Assembly: GCF_001685415.1 (NCBI RefSeq)
Contig: NZ_CP014989.1
Location: forward strand, 930,001 to 994,000
Direction: 5' to 3'
Source: Serinicoccus hydrothermalis
GTDB taxonomy: Bacteria > Actinomycetota > Actinomycetes > Actinomycetales > Dermatophilaceae
DNA length: 64,000 nt
In this document: positions 1 through 8,999 of the stretch, in pieces
How positions within the stretch are numbered: position 1 is the first letter of the stretch
How the letters are laid out: every line of letters starts with the position of its first letter
Notes under the pieces: model-generated
The model's input: only the letters and a program-made list of their open reading frames with translations
Databases searched by the model: none
What the model was told of the DNA's origin: nothing
Made by a program: the position numbers and the translations under genes

Positions 1-483
1 GTGCGCGAACCCCGTGAGCCACGGCAGGTAGGGCCGGCGCAGCCCCGCCCGTCCGGAGACGCTCAGCGCCCCGCGGGTGTTGCCGTGGTAGGAGCCCTGG
101 CGCCCGATGACGACGTCGCGGTCCTCCCCGCGCGCCAGGTGGTATGCCCGGGCCATCTTCAGCGCGGACTCCACCGCCTCGCTGCCTCCGGAGACGGGGT
201 AGATGCGCGGGTCGTCCAGGGGCAGCAGCGGGGCGAGGGTGTCGGCATACTCCTCGAGCACCTCGCTGGAGAAGGACGACCCGTGGACGTAGGCGACCCG
301 GGAGGCCTGCGCGGCCGCCGCCTCGACCACCTCGGTGCGGCCGTGGCCGATCCCCACGACGACCGCGCCGCCGGCCGCGTCGAGGTAACTGCGCCCCTCG
401 ACGTCGACCAGCTGCGCCCCGTGGCCGTGGTCGATGCGGACCCGCTCCGCGCCGCCGCGGGAGAAGACGTGCGGTGAGGCCAC
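1..483 (-). CDS. class III aminotransferase, 3' end outside window
   Basis: Reading from a GTG at 483 the frame stays open for 161 codons to the window edge, so only the N-terminal third is seen. It shows the N-terminal pattern of PLP-dependent fold-type I class III aminotransferases: VDVEGRSYLDAAGGAVVVGI near residues 31-50, then VSGGSEAVESALKMAR and GRQGSYHGNTRGALS, the region that binds the PLP phosphate. The GTG lies 8 nt after the stop of the upstream aminotransferase gene, so the two are probably co-transcribed with the aldehyde dehydrogenase before them. The catalytic lysine would lie beyond the window. The substrate cannot be told; an omega-amino acid or diamine is likely from the neighbours (inference). 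Confidence 0.85.
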   Translation of the reverse strand, partial: MASPHVFSRGGAERVRIDHGHGAQLVDVEGRSYLDAAGGAVVVGIGHGRTEVVEAAAAQASRVAYVHGSSFSSEVLEEYADTLAPLLPLDDPRIYPVSGGSEAVESALKMARAYHLARGEDRDVVIGRQGSYHGNTRGALSVSGRAGLRRPYLPWLTGFAH

Positions 484-491
484 GGCCGGGA

Positions 492-1853
492 TCAGCCCCG
501 TCGGTCGGCGGCCGCGGCGACCGCCTCGCCGAACAGACGCAGCCCGATCTCGGCCTCCTCCAGGGTGACGACCAGCGGCGGCGACATCCGGACGACGCTC
601 TCCCCCGCCTCGAGCACGAGCAGTCCGCGCTCGAAGGCCGCCTGCTGCACCGCCCCGGAGAGCGCGCCGTCGGCGAACTCGACACCGATCATGAGCCCGA
701 CACCGCGGACGTCCACGACGGCCTCCGGGTGCCGCGCCTGGATCTCGCGCAGCCCCGCCAGGATCCGGTCGCCCACCTCGCGGGCGTGCGCCAGCAGGCC
801 CTCGGACTCGATGACCCGCAGCGTCGCCAGGCCCGCGGCGCACGGCACCGGGCTGCCGCCGTAGGTCGACCCGTGGGTGCCGACGCCCCAGCTCTCCATG
901 AGCGAGGCCCGGGCCATGAAGGCCCCGAGCGGCAGGCCGGAGGCGATGCCCTTGGCCGAGAGCAGCATGTCCGGCTCGACACCGGTCTGCTCGATGGCCC
1001 ACATCGTGCCGGTGCGGCCCATCCCGCACTGGACCTCGTCGGCGACGAGCAGGATGCCGTGCTCGTCGCACAGCTCGCGCAGCCGCCGCATCCAGCCCTC
1101 GCCGGGCACGATGTAGCCGCCCTCGCCCTGGATCGGCTCGACGAAGATCGCGGCGACCTCGGAGGGGGCCACGTCGTGGCGGAAGATGGTCTCCAGCGCG
1201 TCGAAGGTCGCGGTGTCCTCCTCGGCGTGACCGGCGGCGACCTTGGCCGGGTCGGCATACGGGACGTGGATGACGCCGGGCAGCAGCGGACCGAAGCCCT
1301 GGTGGTACTTCGGCTTGGAGCTGGTCAGCGAGACCGCGCCCATGGTGCGTCCGTGGAAGGCGCCGTAGAAGCTGATGACGTAGGGCCGCTTCGTGGCGTA
1401 GCGGGCCAGCTTGAGCGCCCCCTCGACCGCCTCCGCGCCGGAGTTGGTGAGGAAGACGCGCACCGGCTCGCTCATGGGCGCGGTCGCGGCGAGCGCCCGG
1501 CACATCTGCGAGTAGGCGGGCAGGAAGAAGTCGCTGGCCGAGTAGTGCAGCAGGTCGGCGGCCTGGTCCTGGACCGCCCGCACGACCTCCGGGTGCGCGT
1601 GCCCGGTGGAGTTCACCGCGATGCCGGCGTTGAAGTCGAGGAAGAGGTTGCCGTCGACGTCCTCGATGCGGCAGCCCCGGGCGCGTTGCGGGGCGAAGGG
1701 GTAGGCGCGGGGCAGCGAGGGGCTGGTCACGGCCTGGTCCCCCGCCACGACCTCACGGGTGCGCGGGCCCGGCAGCTCGGTGCGCAGGTCCGGGACGGGG
1801 CGGGAGGGGTCGGCCCAGTCGGTGCTGGGGGCGGCCACGGCGGTGTCGGTCAT
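492..1853 (-). CDS. class III aminotransferase (GabT / acetylornithine-type)
   Basis: A 453-residue PLP-dependent transaminase that moves an omega-amino group to 2-oxoglutarate. The start chosen is the ATG at 1853; longer readings of this frame run into the upstream gene. Visible motifs are LTNSGAEAVEGALKLAR, FYGAFHGRTMGAVS, VADEVQCGMGRTG (PLP-pyridine Asp region) and LLSAKGIASGLPLGAF with the Schiff-base Lys301. Length fits the family (about 430-460). It follows a glutamate-semialdehyde dehydrogenase gene with a strong hairpin between them. Together they could convert ornithine or GABA-like amines through a semialdehyde to an acid (inference). 4-Aminobutyrate, ornithine or acetylornithine specificity cannot be separated from sequence alone. 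Confidence 0.88.
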   Translation of the reverse strand: MTDTAVAAPSTDWADPSRPVPDLRTELPGPRTREVVAGDQAVTSPSLPRAYPFAPQRARGCRIEDVDGNLFLDFNAGIAVNSTGHAHPEVVRAVQDQAADLLHYSASDFFLPAYSQMCRALAATAPMSEPVRVFLTNSGAEAVEGALKLARYATKRPYVISFYGAFHGRTMGAVSLTSSKPKYHQGFGPLLPGVIHVPYADPAKVAAGHAEEDTATFDALETIFRHDVAPSEVAAIFVEPIQGEGGYIVPGEGWMRRLRELCDEHGILLVADEVQCGMGRTGTMWAIEQTGVEPDMLLSAKGIASGLPLGAFMARASLMESWGVGTHGSTYGGSPVPCAAGLATLRVIESEGLLAHAREVGDRILAGLREIQARHPEAVVDVRGVGLMIGVEFADGALSGAVQQAAFERGLLVLEAGESVVRMSPPLVVTLEEAEIGLRLFGEAVAAAADRRG

Positions 1854-1881
1854 GGGGATCTCCTGGGTGGTGCTGGTATGC

Positions 1882-1922
1882 CCCCTCCCGACCGGACCGC
1901 AGGGGTGTCCGGTCGGGAGGGG
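1882..1922 (-). terminator. 16-bp perfect hairpin between dehydrogenase and aminotransferase genes
   Basis: Arms 1882-1897 and 1907-1922 are perfectly complementary (16 bp, GC-rich) around a 9-nt loop. There is no T-tract, as usual in actinobacteria. It lies between the stop at 1942 and the start at 1853 of two same-strand genes, so it may attenuate or stabilise the mRNA rather than end it. A GGTATGCC motif abuts it at 1874. Confidence 0.7.
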
Positions 1923-1941
1923 CGAGGTCGGGGTCGGGTGG

Positions 1942-3501
1942 TCAGCCGGTGACGACGGTCTGCGACTGCTCCCGCATGAAGAGCTGGACGTAGTGCAGGC
2001 CGCCACCGGCCTTGCCCGAGCTGCCCGAGCCCTTCCAGCCGCCGAACGGCTGGACGCCCGGCCACGCGCCGGTCGTGGCGCCGGCCGGACGGTTGACGTA
2101 GACGACGCCGGCCTCGATCTGGGCGAGGAAGCGGTCGATCTCGTCCTGCTCGCCGGCGAAGAGGCCGGCGGTGAGCCCGAAGACGGTGTCGTTGGCCCGC
2201 TCCAGCGCCTCGTCCAGGGAGTCGACCGGCGCGACGACGGCCAGCGGCACGAAGAGCTCGGTGCTGAAGAGCTCGTCGTCGGTGGGGAGGCCGGAGATGA
2301 GGGTGGGCTGCACGAAGTAGCCCGGGTGCCCCTCGGCTCCCTGGAGCACCTCGCCGCCGGCGACGACCGTGCCGCCGGCCTCGCGGGCGTGCTCCACCGC
2401 GGAGCGGAAGCGCTCGACCGCCTCGGCGTCGATGACCGGGCCGCAGAAGGTCGCGCGCTCCAGCGGGTCGCCGACGACGACCTCGCTGACGGCCTTGCCC
2501 AGGGTCTGGACCAGCTCGTCGTGGACCGCGGCGTCGACGTAGACCCGGGAGCAGGCCGAGCACTTCTGGCCAGAGGCCCCGGCGATGGAGCGGGTGATCC
2601 CCTTCGCCGCTGCGTCGAGGTCGGCCGAGGCGGTGACGATGGTCGGGTTCTTGCCGCCCATCTCGGTGATGACCGGACGCGGGTAGTCGCCACGGAAGGC
2701 GTCCATGACCGCCCGACCGCCGGTGTAGGACCCGGTGAAGGTCAGCCCGTCGATCCCCGGGTTGGCGACGAGCGCCTTCCCGACGTCGTCGCCACCGGGC
2801 AGGATCTGCATGAGGCCCTCGGGCAGGCCTGCCTCGAGCATCGTCTCGTAGAGCTTCCACGCGACGTGGGTGCCCTGGACGGAGGGCTTGAGGACGACCG
2901 AGTTGCCGGCCACGAGGGCGGCCGCGGCGGGCCCGGCCGCGAGCGCCATGGGGAAGTTGAAGGGGCTGATGACGCCCCACACCCCGTGCGGGCGGAGCAC
3001 CGAGCGGGTGGTCTCGGTGTCGGACAGCTGCTCCATCTTCGCCTCGAAGCCGCCGTTCTTCTCGACCTGGTCGCAGTAGTAGCGGAAGAAGACCGCGGCC
3101 TCCTCGACGTCACCGAGCGCCTCGAGCCGGTTCTTGCCGACCTCGATCGTCATGAGCGCGGCGAGCTCGTTGGCCCGCTCGCTGATGAGGTCGGCGACGG
3201 CACGCAGCACCGGCAGCCGGTCCTGCCACGGGGTGGCGGCCCAGTCGCGCCCGGCGGTGCGGGCGGCCTCCACGGCGGCCTCGACCGCACCGGGCGAGGC
3301 GGCGCGGACCCGCGCGACGAGCACGGAGGGGTCGGCCGGGCTGACGACGTCGACCGGGTCGCCCGGGTCGGGATCACCGGGTGCCGAGATCTCGGCCCCC
3401 AGCCAGCTCTTCGCCACGTCGACCCCCGCCTCGTAGGCGGTGTGCAGGTCTTCGTTGTCAGCGGTCAGGGTCGCGTAGGTCACCTTGTAGGGCTCGGACA
3501 C
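1942..3501 (-). CDS. pruA: L-glutamate gamma-semialdehyde (1-pyrroline-5-carboxylate) dehydrogenase
   Basis: A 519-residue NAD(P)-dependent aldehyde dehydrogenase of the RocA/PruA type, oxidising glutamate-5-semialdehyde to glutamate in proline, ornithine and arginine breakdown. Visible: the coenzyme loop GVISPFNFP, FTGSYTGG, the general-base segment ITEMGGKNPTIV, and the catalytic cysteine C314 in GASGQKCSACSRVYV. Length matches the family (about 515-545). The start is the GTG at 3501, giving MSEPYKVTYA. It heads a minus-strand cluster with two aminotransferases, which fits a RocD/RocA-like route (inference). No proline dehydrogenase or dedicated regulator gene is seen in this window. A cluster of short inverted repeats lies just upstream. 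Confidence 0.88.
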   Translation of the reverse strand: MSEPYKVTYATLTADNEDLHTAYEAGVDVAKSWLGAEISAPGDPDPGDPVDVVSPADPSVLVARVRAASPGAVEAAVEAARTAGRDWAATPWQDRLPVLRAVADLISERANELAALMTIEVGKNRLEALGDVEEAAVFFRYYCDQVEKNGGFEAKMEQLSDTETTRSVLRPHGVWGVISPFNFPMALAAGPAAAALVAGNSVVLKPSVQGTHVAWKLYETMLEAGLPEGLMQILPGGDDVGKALVANPGIDGLTFTGSYTGGRAVMDAFRGDYPRPVITEMGGKNPTIVTASADLDAAAKGITRSIAGASGQKCSACSRVYVDAAVHDELVQTLGKAVSEVVVGDPLERATFCGPVIDAEAVERFRSAVEHAREAGGTVVAGGEVLQGAEGHPGYFVQPTLISGLPTDDELFSTELFVPLAVVAPVDSLDEALERANDTVFGLTAGLFAGEQDEIDRFLAQIEAGVVYVNRPAGATTGAWPGVQPFGGWKGSGSSGKAGGGLHYVQLFMREQSQTVVTG

Positions 3502-3520
3502 GGCGTCGTCTCCTCACATC

Positions 3521-3597
3521 TCGCAGATTGCCGAGTTCATCCGCCATCTTGCCAGATCGGCAGGACGATTGACGGAGGAACCTGCGATCTGCCGGAC
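3521..3597 (-). promoter_or_regulatory. possible operator upstream of pruA
   Basis: Three related words lie within 77 bp before the pruA start: GCAGATTGCCG (3523-3533), CCAGATCGGCAG (3552-3563) and GCGATCTGCCGG (3584-3595). The first and last are in inverted orientation around GCAGAT. The stretch is clearly less GC-rich than its surroundings. This looks like a regulator-binding region with the promoter, but no regulator gene is adjacent, so the call is tentative. Confidence 0.3.
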
Positions 3598-3682
3598 ATC
3601 CTCCGGTCGGGGCTCTCGACCCTGTGAGACGGGTAAAGATTTCGGCTAAGCATTTCGTGGCTGGCATGCGACTCTCAGAGAC

Positions 3683-4519
3683 ATGGGGAGACACTCATCC
3701 GCAGAAGCCGCGGGCGCAGGCGCCCGGACCGTCTGGCTCGTCCTGGCGGCGGTCCTCGTGGCCGCGGCCGTGATCTGGTTCGGGGTGTCCCGTGGCCTCG
3801 GCGACGAGCCGGGCGACACCGCGCAGGAGACGACGGCGACCCAGGACGACGCCGAGGCGCTCGCCTCGGCCATGGACGGGCCTGACGGCGAGGAGTCGGC
3901 CGAGGCCGACACGGGCGACGCGCCCGAGGAGACCACCGAGGAGCCCGCGGCCACGCAGACCGAGCAGGCGCAGGACGCCGGTATGCCCGAGGAGGTCACC
4001 GCCTGCCTGGGCGAGGTGTCGGCCGGCACGGAGCGCGCGGCCGCCGCGGCGGAGTCGGCCGAGCACTGGCGGACCCACTACACCCAGATGGGGCTCATCG
4101 AGAGCGGTGAGATCACCCCGGAGGAGGCCGCCGGGCCGTGGGCGGAGACGCGTGAGGCCGGTCCGCAGGACCAGGAGCGCTTCTCCGCCGCGCAGGCGGC
4201 CTACGAGGACAGCGCCGGGTCGTGCGCGGACCTCGACGTCGCCGGCGCGGCCGCCGCGACCGACGACCTCGACGAGGGCGCGCTGCAGGCCTGCGTCGAC
4301 CGCAGCGCCGCCCTGGCGCTCGTCGGTGACCGCGGTGCGGCGGTCAACGAGGTGTGGAGCGGCCACCTCGTGCAGATGCGGTCCAAGGACGAGGCCGACC
4401 CCGAGGCATACCAGGCGGAGTGGCTGGCGATGGTGGACGCCGCCCCGGAGACGATGGAGCCCTACGACGCGGCGGTGGCCGAGCTCGAGGAGGCGCCCGC
4501 CTGCGAGCTCAGCTCGTGA
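3683..4519 (+). CDS. membrane-anchored acidic protein of unknown function
   Basis: 278 residues. There is one N-terminal membrane segment at about residues 15-36 (TVWLVLAAVLVAAAVIWFGV), then a very acidic Glu/Asp/Thr/Ala-rich linker to about residue 95, then a mostly helical extracytoplasmic part with four cysteines (EVTACLGEVS, GSCADLDVA, LQACVDRS and ACELSS). The start at the ATG 3683 places the membrane segment near the N-terminus after a short basic cytoplasmic tail. Its stop overlaps by 11 nt the stop of the convergent oligopeptidase gene. I do not recognise a named family. The even spacing of cysteines suggests one or two disulfides outside the cell (inference). Confidence 0.75.
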   Translation: MGRHSSAEAAGAGARTVWLVLAAVLVAAAVIWFGVSRGLGDEPGDTAQETTATQDDAEALASAMDGPDGEESAEADTGDAPEETTEEPAATQTEQAQDAGMPEEVTACLGEVSAGTERAAAAAESAEHWRTHYTQMGLIESGEITPEEAAGPWAETREAGPQDQERFSAAQAAYEDSAGSCADLDVAGAAAATDDLDEGALQACVDRSAALALVGDRGAAVNEVWSGHLVQMRSKDEADPEAYQAEWLAMVDAAPETMEPYDAAVAELEEAPACELSS

Positions 4520-6656
4520 CCGGGGCCTGCTGCTCCGGGCCGACCTGCGTGGCGCCGAGCTGGTCGAGCACGAAGGCGATCTCGAAGGCGGTCTCCCGCC
4601 ACGCGTCGTAACGGCCGGTCCGGCCGCCGTGGCCGGCCACCATCTCGGTCTTGAGCAGGATCGGCCGCTCCCCCGGGTCGCTGGTCACCGTCTCGCGCAG
4701 CCGGGCCACCCACTTCGCGGGCTCGACGTAGAAGACCCGGGTGTCGTTGAGCCCGGTGGTGGCCAGGATCGCCGGGTAGTCGACCGGGCGGATGTTCTCG
4801 TAGGGCGTGTAGGAGCGCATGAGCGCGTAGATCTCGGCCGACTCGACGGGGTTGCCCCACTCCTCCCACTCGCTGACGGTCAGCGGCAGCGAGGGGTCGA
4901 GGATCGTCGTGAGCGCGTCCACGAAGGCCACGCCCGCGTGCACGACGCGGAACCGCTCGGGCGCCAGGTTGAGGATCGCCCCCATGAGCAGACCACCGGC
5001 CGAGCGGCCCTCGGCCGCCAGCCGGTCCGGCGCCACCCAGCCGCTCTGCACCAGGTGGTCGGCGCACGCCACGAAGTCGGTGAAGGTGTTGGTCTTGTGC
5101 TCCATGCGGCCCTCCTCGTACCAGCCGCGGCCCATCTCGCCGCCGCCGCGGACGTGCGCGACGGCATACACGACCCCGCGGTCGAGGTAGGAGAGGCGGG
5201 AGACCGAGAAGTGCGGGTCGGCCGAGACCTCGTAGGAGCCGTAGCCGTAGAGCAGCCCCGGGTGGGTGCCGTCGGGCGCGAGGTCGCGCCGGGCGACGAG
5301 GGAGATCGGCACCCTGGTGCCGTCGTCCGCGGTGGCCCAGAGCCGGTGCTGCTGGTAGTCCTGCGGGTCGTAGCCGCCGAGCACCGGCTGGCGCTTGACC
5401 AGCTCGAGGGCGCCGCTGCCGAGGTCGAGGTCGTAGACGCTGCGGGGCGTCACCATCGACTCGACGAGCACCTGGAGGGTGTCGGTCTCGTAGGTCGGGT
5501 TGGCGCCGGACTCGATGGTGTAGACGGGCTCGTCCACCGGCACCTGGAAGCCGCCGCCCACGGGGCGACCCTCACCGGACAGCGGCAGCACGTGCAGCTG
5601 GGTGAGACCCTCGCGGCGCAGCGACAGGACGAGGTGGCCGGCGAAGGCCTCCACCCCGGCCAGCCGCACCCCGTCCTCGCCCGGGACGACGGTGGACCAG
5701 TCCTGCGCCGAGGTGCTGGAGACCGGCGCCACGGCCAGCGCGAAGTCGCGGTGGTCGCGGTTGTGCACGATCCACAGCCGGTCCCCCGCGGGCTCGACGT
5801 CGTACTCCACGCCCTCCTCGCGGGGCGCCACGACCCGGAAGGACCCGGTGGGCTCCTCGGCGTCGAGGATGCGGGTCTCCGAGGTGTTCTTGCTGCCGAG
5901 CCAGATGAGGACGTGCCGGTCGTCGCGCGAGCTCCCGACGCCCATCCAGAAGCGCTCGTCGTCCTCCTGGTGCACGAGCACGTCCGCCTCGGCCGGCGAC
6001 CCGACCTCGTGCCGCCAGATCTGGAAGGGGCGCCAGGCGTCGTCCACGCGCGTGTAGAAGAGGTGGTGCCCGTCGGCGCTCCAGGCGGTGCCGTAGCCGA
6101 TCCCGGTCACCGCCTCGTCGAGGACCTCGCCGGTCTCCAGGTCCTTGACCCGCAGGTCGAAGCGCTCGTCACCGGTCGTGTCGACGGCATACGCGAGGCG
6201 CCCGCCGTCCGGGGTGACGTCGAAGGCCCCGAGGCTGAAGAACTCCTCGCCCTGCGCCTCGGCGTTGCCGTCGAGCAGCACCTGCTCCCCCTCCGGGGCG
6301 GCGCCGGGGTCGAGCTCGGGACGCTGCGGCGAGTCGCCCACCGCGACGCGTCCGTGGACGGCGTACTGCTCACCCTCGATGGTGCGGGAGTAGTACCACC
6401 AGTCCCGGTGGCGCACGGGGACCGAGAGGTCGGTCTGCTGGACCCGGTCCTTGATCTCGGTGAAGATCCGCTCCCGCAGGCCGTCCAGGTGGCCGGTGCG
6501 CGCCTCGGTGTAGGCGTTCTCCGCCTCCAGGTGGGTGATGACGTCCGGGTCGGTCTTGTCCCGGAGCCACTCGTAGGGGTCGGTGACGTCCTCGCCGTGG
6601 TGGGAGCGGACGACGTCGACGCGGGCGGCGCGGGGCGGGGCGGTCTCATCGGTCAC
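4509..6656 (-). CDS. ptrB: S9A-family oligopeptidase (oligopeptidase B-like)
   Basis: 715 residues from the GTG at 6656; upstream extension of the frame has no homologous character. It carries the N-terminal DPYEWLRDK signature of prolyl oligopeptidase-type enzymes, a central beta-propeller region, and a C-terminal alpha/beta-hydrolase domain. The nucleophile is S552 in GRSAGGLLMG and the catalytic His is H676 in AGHGGRTGRY. The expected Asp lies near TTGLNDTRVFYVEP. Such enzymes are cytosolic and cleave short peptides, often after basic residues. Choosing oligopeptidase B over other S9A members rests on length and the RSAGG motif. It is divergent from the PP-loop gene, with 74 bp between the starts. 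Confidence 0.85.
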   Translation of the reverse strand: MTDETAPPRAARVDVVRSHHGEDVTDPYEWLRDKTDPDVITHLEAENAYTEARTGHLDGLRERIFTEIKDRVQQTDLSVPVRHRDWWYYSRTIEGEQYAVHGRVAVGDSPQRPELDPGAAPEGEQVLLDGNAEAQGEEFFSLGAFDVTPDGGRLAYAVDTTGDERFDLRVKDLETGEVLDEAVTGIGYGTAWSADGHHLFYTRVDDAWRPFQIWRHEVGSPAEADVLVHQEDDERFWMGVGSSRDDRHVLIWLGSKNTSETRILDAEEPTGSFRVVAPREEGVEYDVEPAGDRLWIVHNRDHRDFALAVAPVSSTSAQDWSTVVPGEDGVRLAGVEAFAGHLVLSLRREGLTQLHVLPLSGEGRPVGGGFQVPVDEPVYTIESGANPTYETDTLQVLVESMVTPRSVYDLDLGSGALELVKRQPVLGGYDPQDYQQHRLWATADDGTRVPISLVARRDLAPDGTHPGLLYGYGSYEVSADPHFSVSRLSYLDRGVVYAVAHVRGGGEMGRGWYEEGRMEHKTNTFTDFVACADHLVQSGWVAPDRLAAEGRSAGGLLMGAILNLAPERFRVVHAGVAFVDALTTILDPSLPLTVSEWEEWGNPVESAEIYALMRSYTPYENIRPVDYPAILATTGLNDTRVFYVEPAKWVARLRETVTSDPGERPILLKTEMVAGHGGRTGRYDAWRETAFEIAFVLDQLGATQVGPEQQAPVTS

Positions 6657-6715
6657 CCGGCCCACGCTAACCCCCCTCGCTGCCGGGGTCGCGCCACGGT
6701 CCGGGGTCGACCGGC

Positions 6716-6721
6716 TAGGTT
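6716..6721 (+). promoter_or_regulatory. -10 element of a leaderless-type promoter
   Basis: TAGGTT ends 9 nt before the ATG at 6731, leaving no room for a ribosome-binding site. The same layout recurs before several other genes in the window. Confidence 0.45.
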
Positions 6722-6730
6722 GGGCGCACC

Positions 6731-8989
6731 ATGATCGAGCGCCCCGTCCGTCACCGCCGGGCCGCCTGGGTGGTCCGGGGAGCCGGTCGGGGCGGCGCCC
6801 CGTCGCTGCGCCGGTCGCGGTATGCCCAGGTCCGGCTGCGGGAGGTCGAGGGCCTGCTCCTGGGCCCGGCCGAGGTGAGCGAGGTCTACGGACCGGCGCC
6901 CACGGCATACCTGCTGGAGGAGCTGCTGGACACGACCGGGGAGTGGGTGGGTCTGCTCGGTGACGACGCGGGGCGCACCTGGGTCGCGATGAGCGACTTC
7001 CACGGCTTCGGGCACCTCTTCTGGGTGGTGCGGCCCGCGGAGGACGGGCAGGACGTCTACCTCGGGACGACTCTGGACGCCGTCGTCGACCGGCTGCGCG
7101 CCGACGGCCACCGGCTCGAGGTGGACTGGGCGGTCGCCCACACCACGCTCGCCTCCAATCACGTGCTGCTGCGCAACCAGTGGTCGCGGCGCACGCTCGT
7201 CGAGGGGGTCCGCTGCCTTCGCCCGGACGAGCTGCTCGTCGTCGACCACCGGGGCGTGGGCACCGTGCCGCGCCCGATGACGACGGACCCGCAGGGCCGC
7301 TCCTACGACGAGCTGCTCGACGCGGGCGTCGAGCGCGCCGCGGGGCTGCTGACGCAGGTCGCCGACGCGGTGCCGGACGTGCGGGTCTTCGCCTCCGGCG
7401 GCAAGGACAGCCGGGTGGTGCTCTCCCTCCTGGACCACGCCGGCGTGCTCGGTCACGCCAGCTTTGTCGCCGCCGACCCGAGCCGGTGGGCCGACGCGGC
7501 GGGACGCAAGGAGCTGTGGCGCGACCTCGTCGTCTCCGACGAGCTGCGGACGGCCGCGGGGCGCCCGTGGTACGTCGAGCCCGACTACGAGGACCGGATG
7601 CTCTCCTTCGCCGAGAGCATCGCCCACCACCAGAGCTTCTACGCCGGCAGCCAGTGGGCCGCCTCTGCGGAGCGGCAGCTGCGCTGGCCGACGGTGCCCT
7701 ACGTCGCGGTCCGCGGCGGTGCCGGGGAGCTCATGCGGACGGCATACCGGGCGATCCGCACCGGCCGGCCCTTCTCGGTCATGGAGCAGCAGCCCGCGTC
7801 CCTCCCGGCGGACCTGCGCCGTCTGCACGGTCTGGTCGTCCACGGCGGCGTCACCCTGCCCGACGCCGCCCGCGCGGCCGGCGAGGAGGCGGTGGCCGAG
7901 GCCTTCTCCCTGCTGCCGGACGCCCCGGTCGGTGAGCAGGTCGACGCGCACTACCGGCTGCACCGCAACCGCTCGCACTTCGGCCACGTGCTGCACTCGG
8001 CGCACCGGCGCAGCCTGGCCCTGCACCCGCTGGCGACCCCGGAGTTCCTGCGGGCGGCGCAGCTGCTGCCCTTCGCCGAGCGGGACCTGGGACTGGCCGC
8101 CTTCGACGTGATCGAGCGGCTGCGGCCGGACCTCAACCGGCACCGCCTCGCCTCCGGCAGCTGGCCGGCGCAGGTGTGGGAGCGTCGCGGCGGCGCACCC
8201 TCCCCTCTGCCGCAGGCCCCGCGCGGTCCGTTCGGACGCGAGCGCGTGCCCTCCTACTTCGACGCCGAGGACCACAACCACTTCCGGCGCGGGTGGACCA
8301 GCGGGCCGCTGCGCTTCGACATCCGGACCGCCGCCCAGACCCGCGCCGTGCGCGACCTCTGGCGGCTGCACGAGCTGGCCCCGGAGCAGGCACCAGCCGG
8401 TCTCGTCGCGGACCTCGCCGACCTGGTGAGCCGCAACGCGCTCAACCCCGCCACCACCGTGGTCCGGCTCGCCTCGGTCCTGCGCGCGCTCGACGGTCCG
8501 GTGACCGACCCGCCGGCCGGGCTCGAGGTGCGGGTCAGCCCGGGGCGGGGTCTGCCGTGGGCGCGCCGGGTCGCGCCGGCGCCGGTGCGCACCGGCCCGC
8601 CGGGATCGGTCCGGGACCTGCGGGGGTATGCCGAGAGCGCCCCGTCGGCGGGGCTGGAGACCTTCGAGGTCGACCCGCGCACCGAGCCGGGGATCTACTG
8701 CCACCTGGAGCTCTCCGGCGGTGAGCTCCTCGCCCGACGGGTGGGCGCCGAGCGGGCCGGGTGGCGGCTGGAGCACACCTTCACCCTCGTGCGCGGGAAG
8801 GAGGAGGTGGCGGGAACCACCACCACGGACTCCCAGGTGTCCTTCGGGGCGCCGGGCGGGCCGGGACCGCACCGGGTGCTGCTCACCGCGCGCTGCCTGG
8901 ACCGTCCCGAGGTCGTGGTGCGGGCGACCTCTCCCCAGGTCGTCGTGCCCGTCCCCGGCCAGGACGCCGAGGACGGCGCCGCGTCGTGA
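6731..8989 (+). CDS. asparagine-synthase-like PP-loop ATP pyrophosphatase, unknown substrate
   Basis: 752 residues. A PP-loop occurs as FASGGKDSRVVLSLL, with S222-G-G-K-D-S227, the pyrophosphate-binding signature of N-type ATP pyrophosphatases (asparagine synthetase, ThiI, TilS). The preceding 220 residues (GEWVGLLGDDAG, LGTTLDAVVDRLRADGH) resemble a class II glutamine amidotransferase fold. However, the protein begins Met-Ile-Glu, so the essential N-terminal cysteine is missing and glutamine hydrolysis is not expected. The last 180 residues look like an added beta-rich domain (EPGIYCHLELSGGELLARRV). Its role is probably ATP-dependent amide or adenylate chemistry on an unknown substrate (inference). 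It stands alone between ptrB and dnaE with no pathway neighbour. Confidence 0.7.
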   Translation: MIERPVRHRRAAWVVRGAGRGGAPSLRRSRYAQVRLREVEGLLLGPAEVSEVYGPAPTAYLLEELLDTTGEWVGLLGDDAGRTWVAMSDFHGFGHLFWVVRPAEDGQDVYLGTTLDAVVDRLRADGHRLEVDWAVAHTTLASNHVLLRNQWSRRTLVEGVRCLRPDELLVVDHRGVGTVPRPMTTDPQGRSYDELLDAGVERAAGLLTQVADAVPDVRVFASGGKDSRVVLSLLDHAGVLGHASFVAADPSRWADAAGRKELWRDLVVSDELRTAAGRPWYVEPDYEDRMLSFAESIAHHQSFYAGSQWAASAERQLRWPTVPYVAVRGGAGELMRTAYRAIRTGRPFSVMEQQPASLPADLRRLHGLVVHGGVTLPDAARAAGEEAVAEAFSLLPDAPVGEQVDAHYRLHRNRSHFGHVLHSAHRRSLALHPLATPEFLRAAQLLPFAERDLGLAAFDVIERLRPDLNRHRLASGSWPAQVWERRGGAPSPLPQAPRGPFGRERVPSYFDAEDHNHFRRGWTSGPLRFDIRTAAQTRAVRDLWRLHELAPEQAPAGLVADLADLVSRNALNPATTVVRLASVLRALDGPVTDPPAGLEVRVSPGRGLPWARRVAPAPVRTGPPGSVRDLRGYAESAPSAGLETFEVDPRTEPGIYCHLELSGGELLARRVGAERAGWRLEHTFTLVRGKEEVAGTTTTDSQVSFGAPGGPGPHRVLLTARCLDRPEVVVRATSPQVVVPVPGQDAEDGAAS

Positions 8990-8999
8990 GCGTCGTCGG

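Noticed and set aside
144-3627. Long plus-strand open frames opposite the aminotransferase and dehydrogenase genes
   Set aside because: They are Arg/Pro/Ala-rich shadows of high-GC minus-strand genes; the minus strand shows clear enzyme motifs. The same applies to the long antisense frames opposite dnaE, the dcw genes, zwf and the peptidases.
4509-6908. Longer N-terminus for the S9A peptidase starting at 6908
   Set aside because: The added 84 residues are Pro/Arg-rich, lie opposite the PP-loop gene and precede the family N-terminus; the GTG at 6656 fits.
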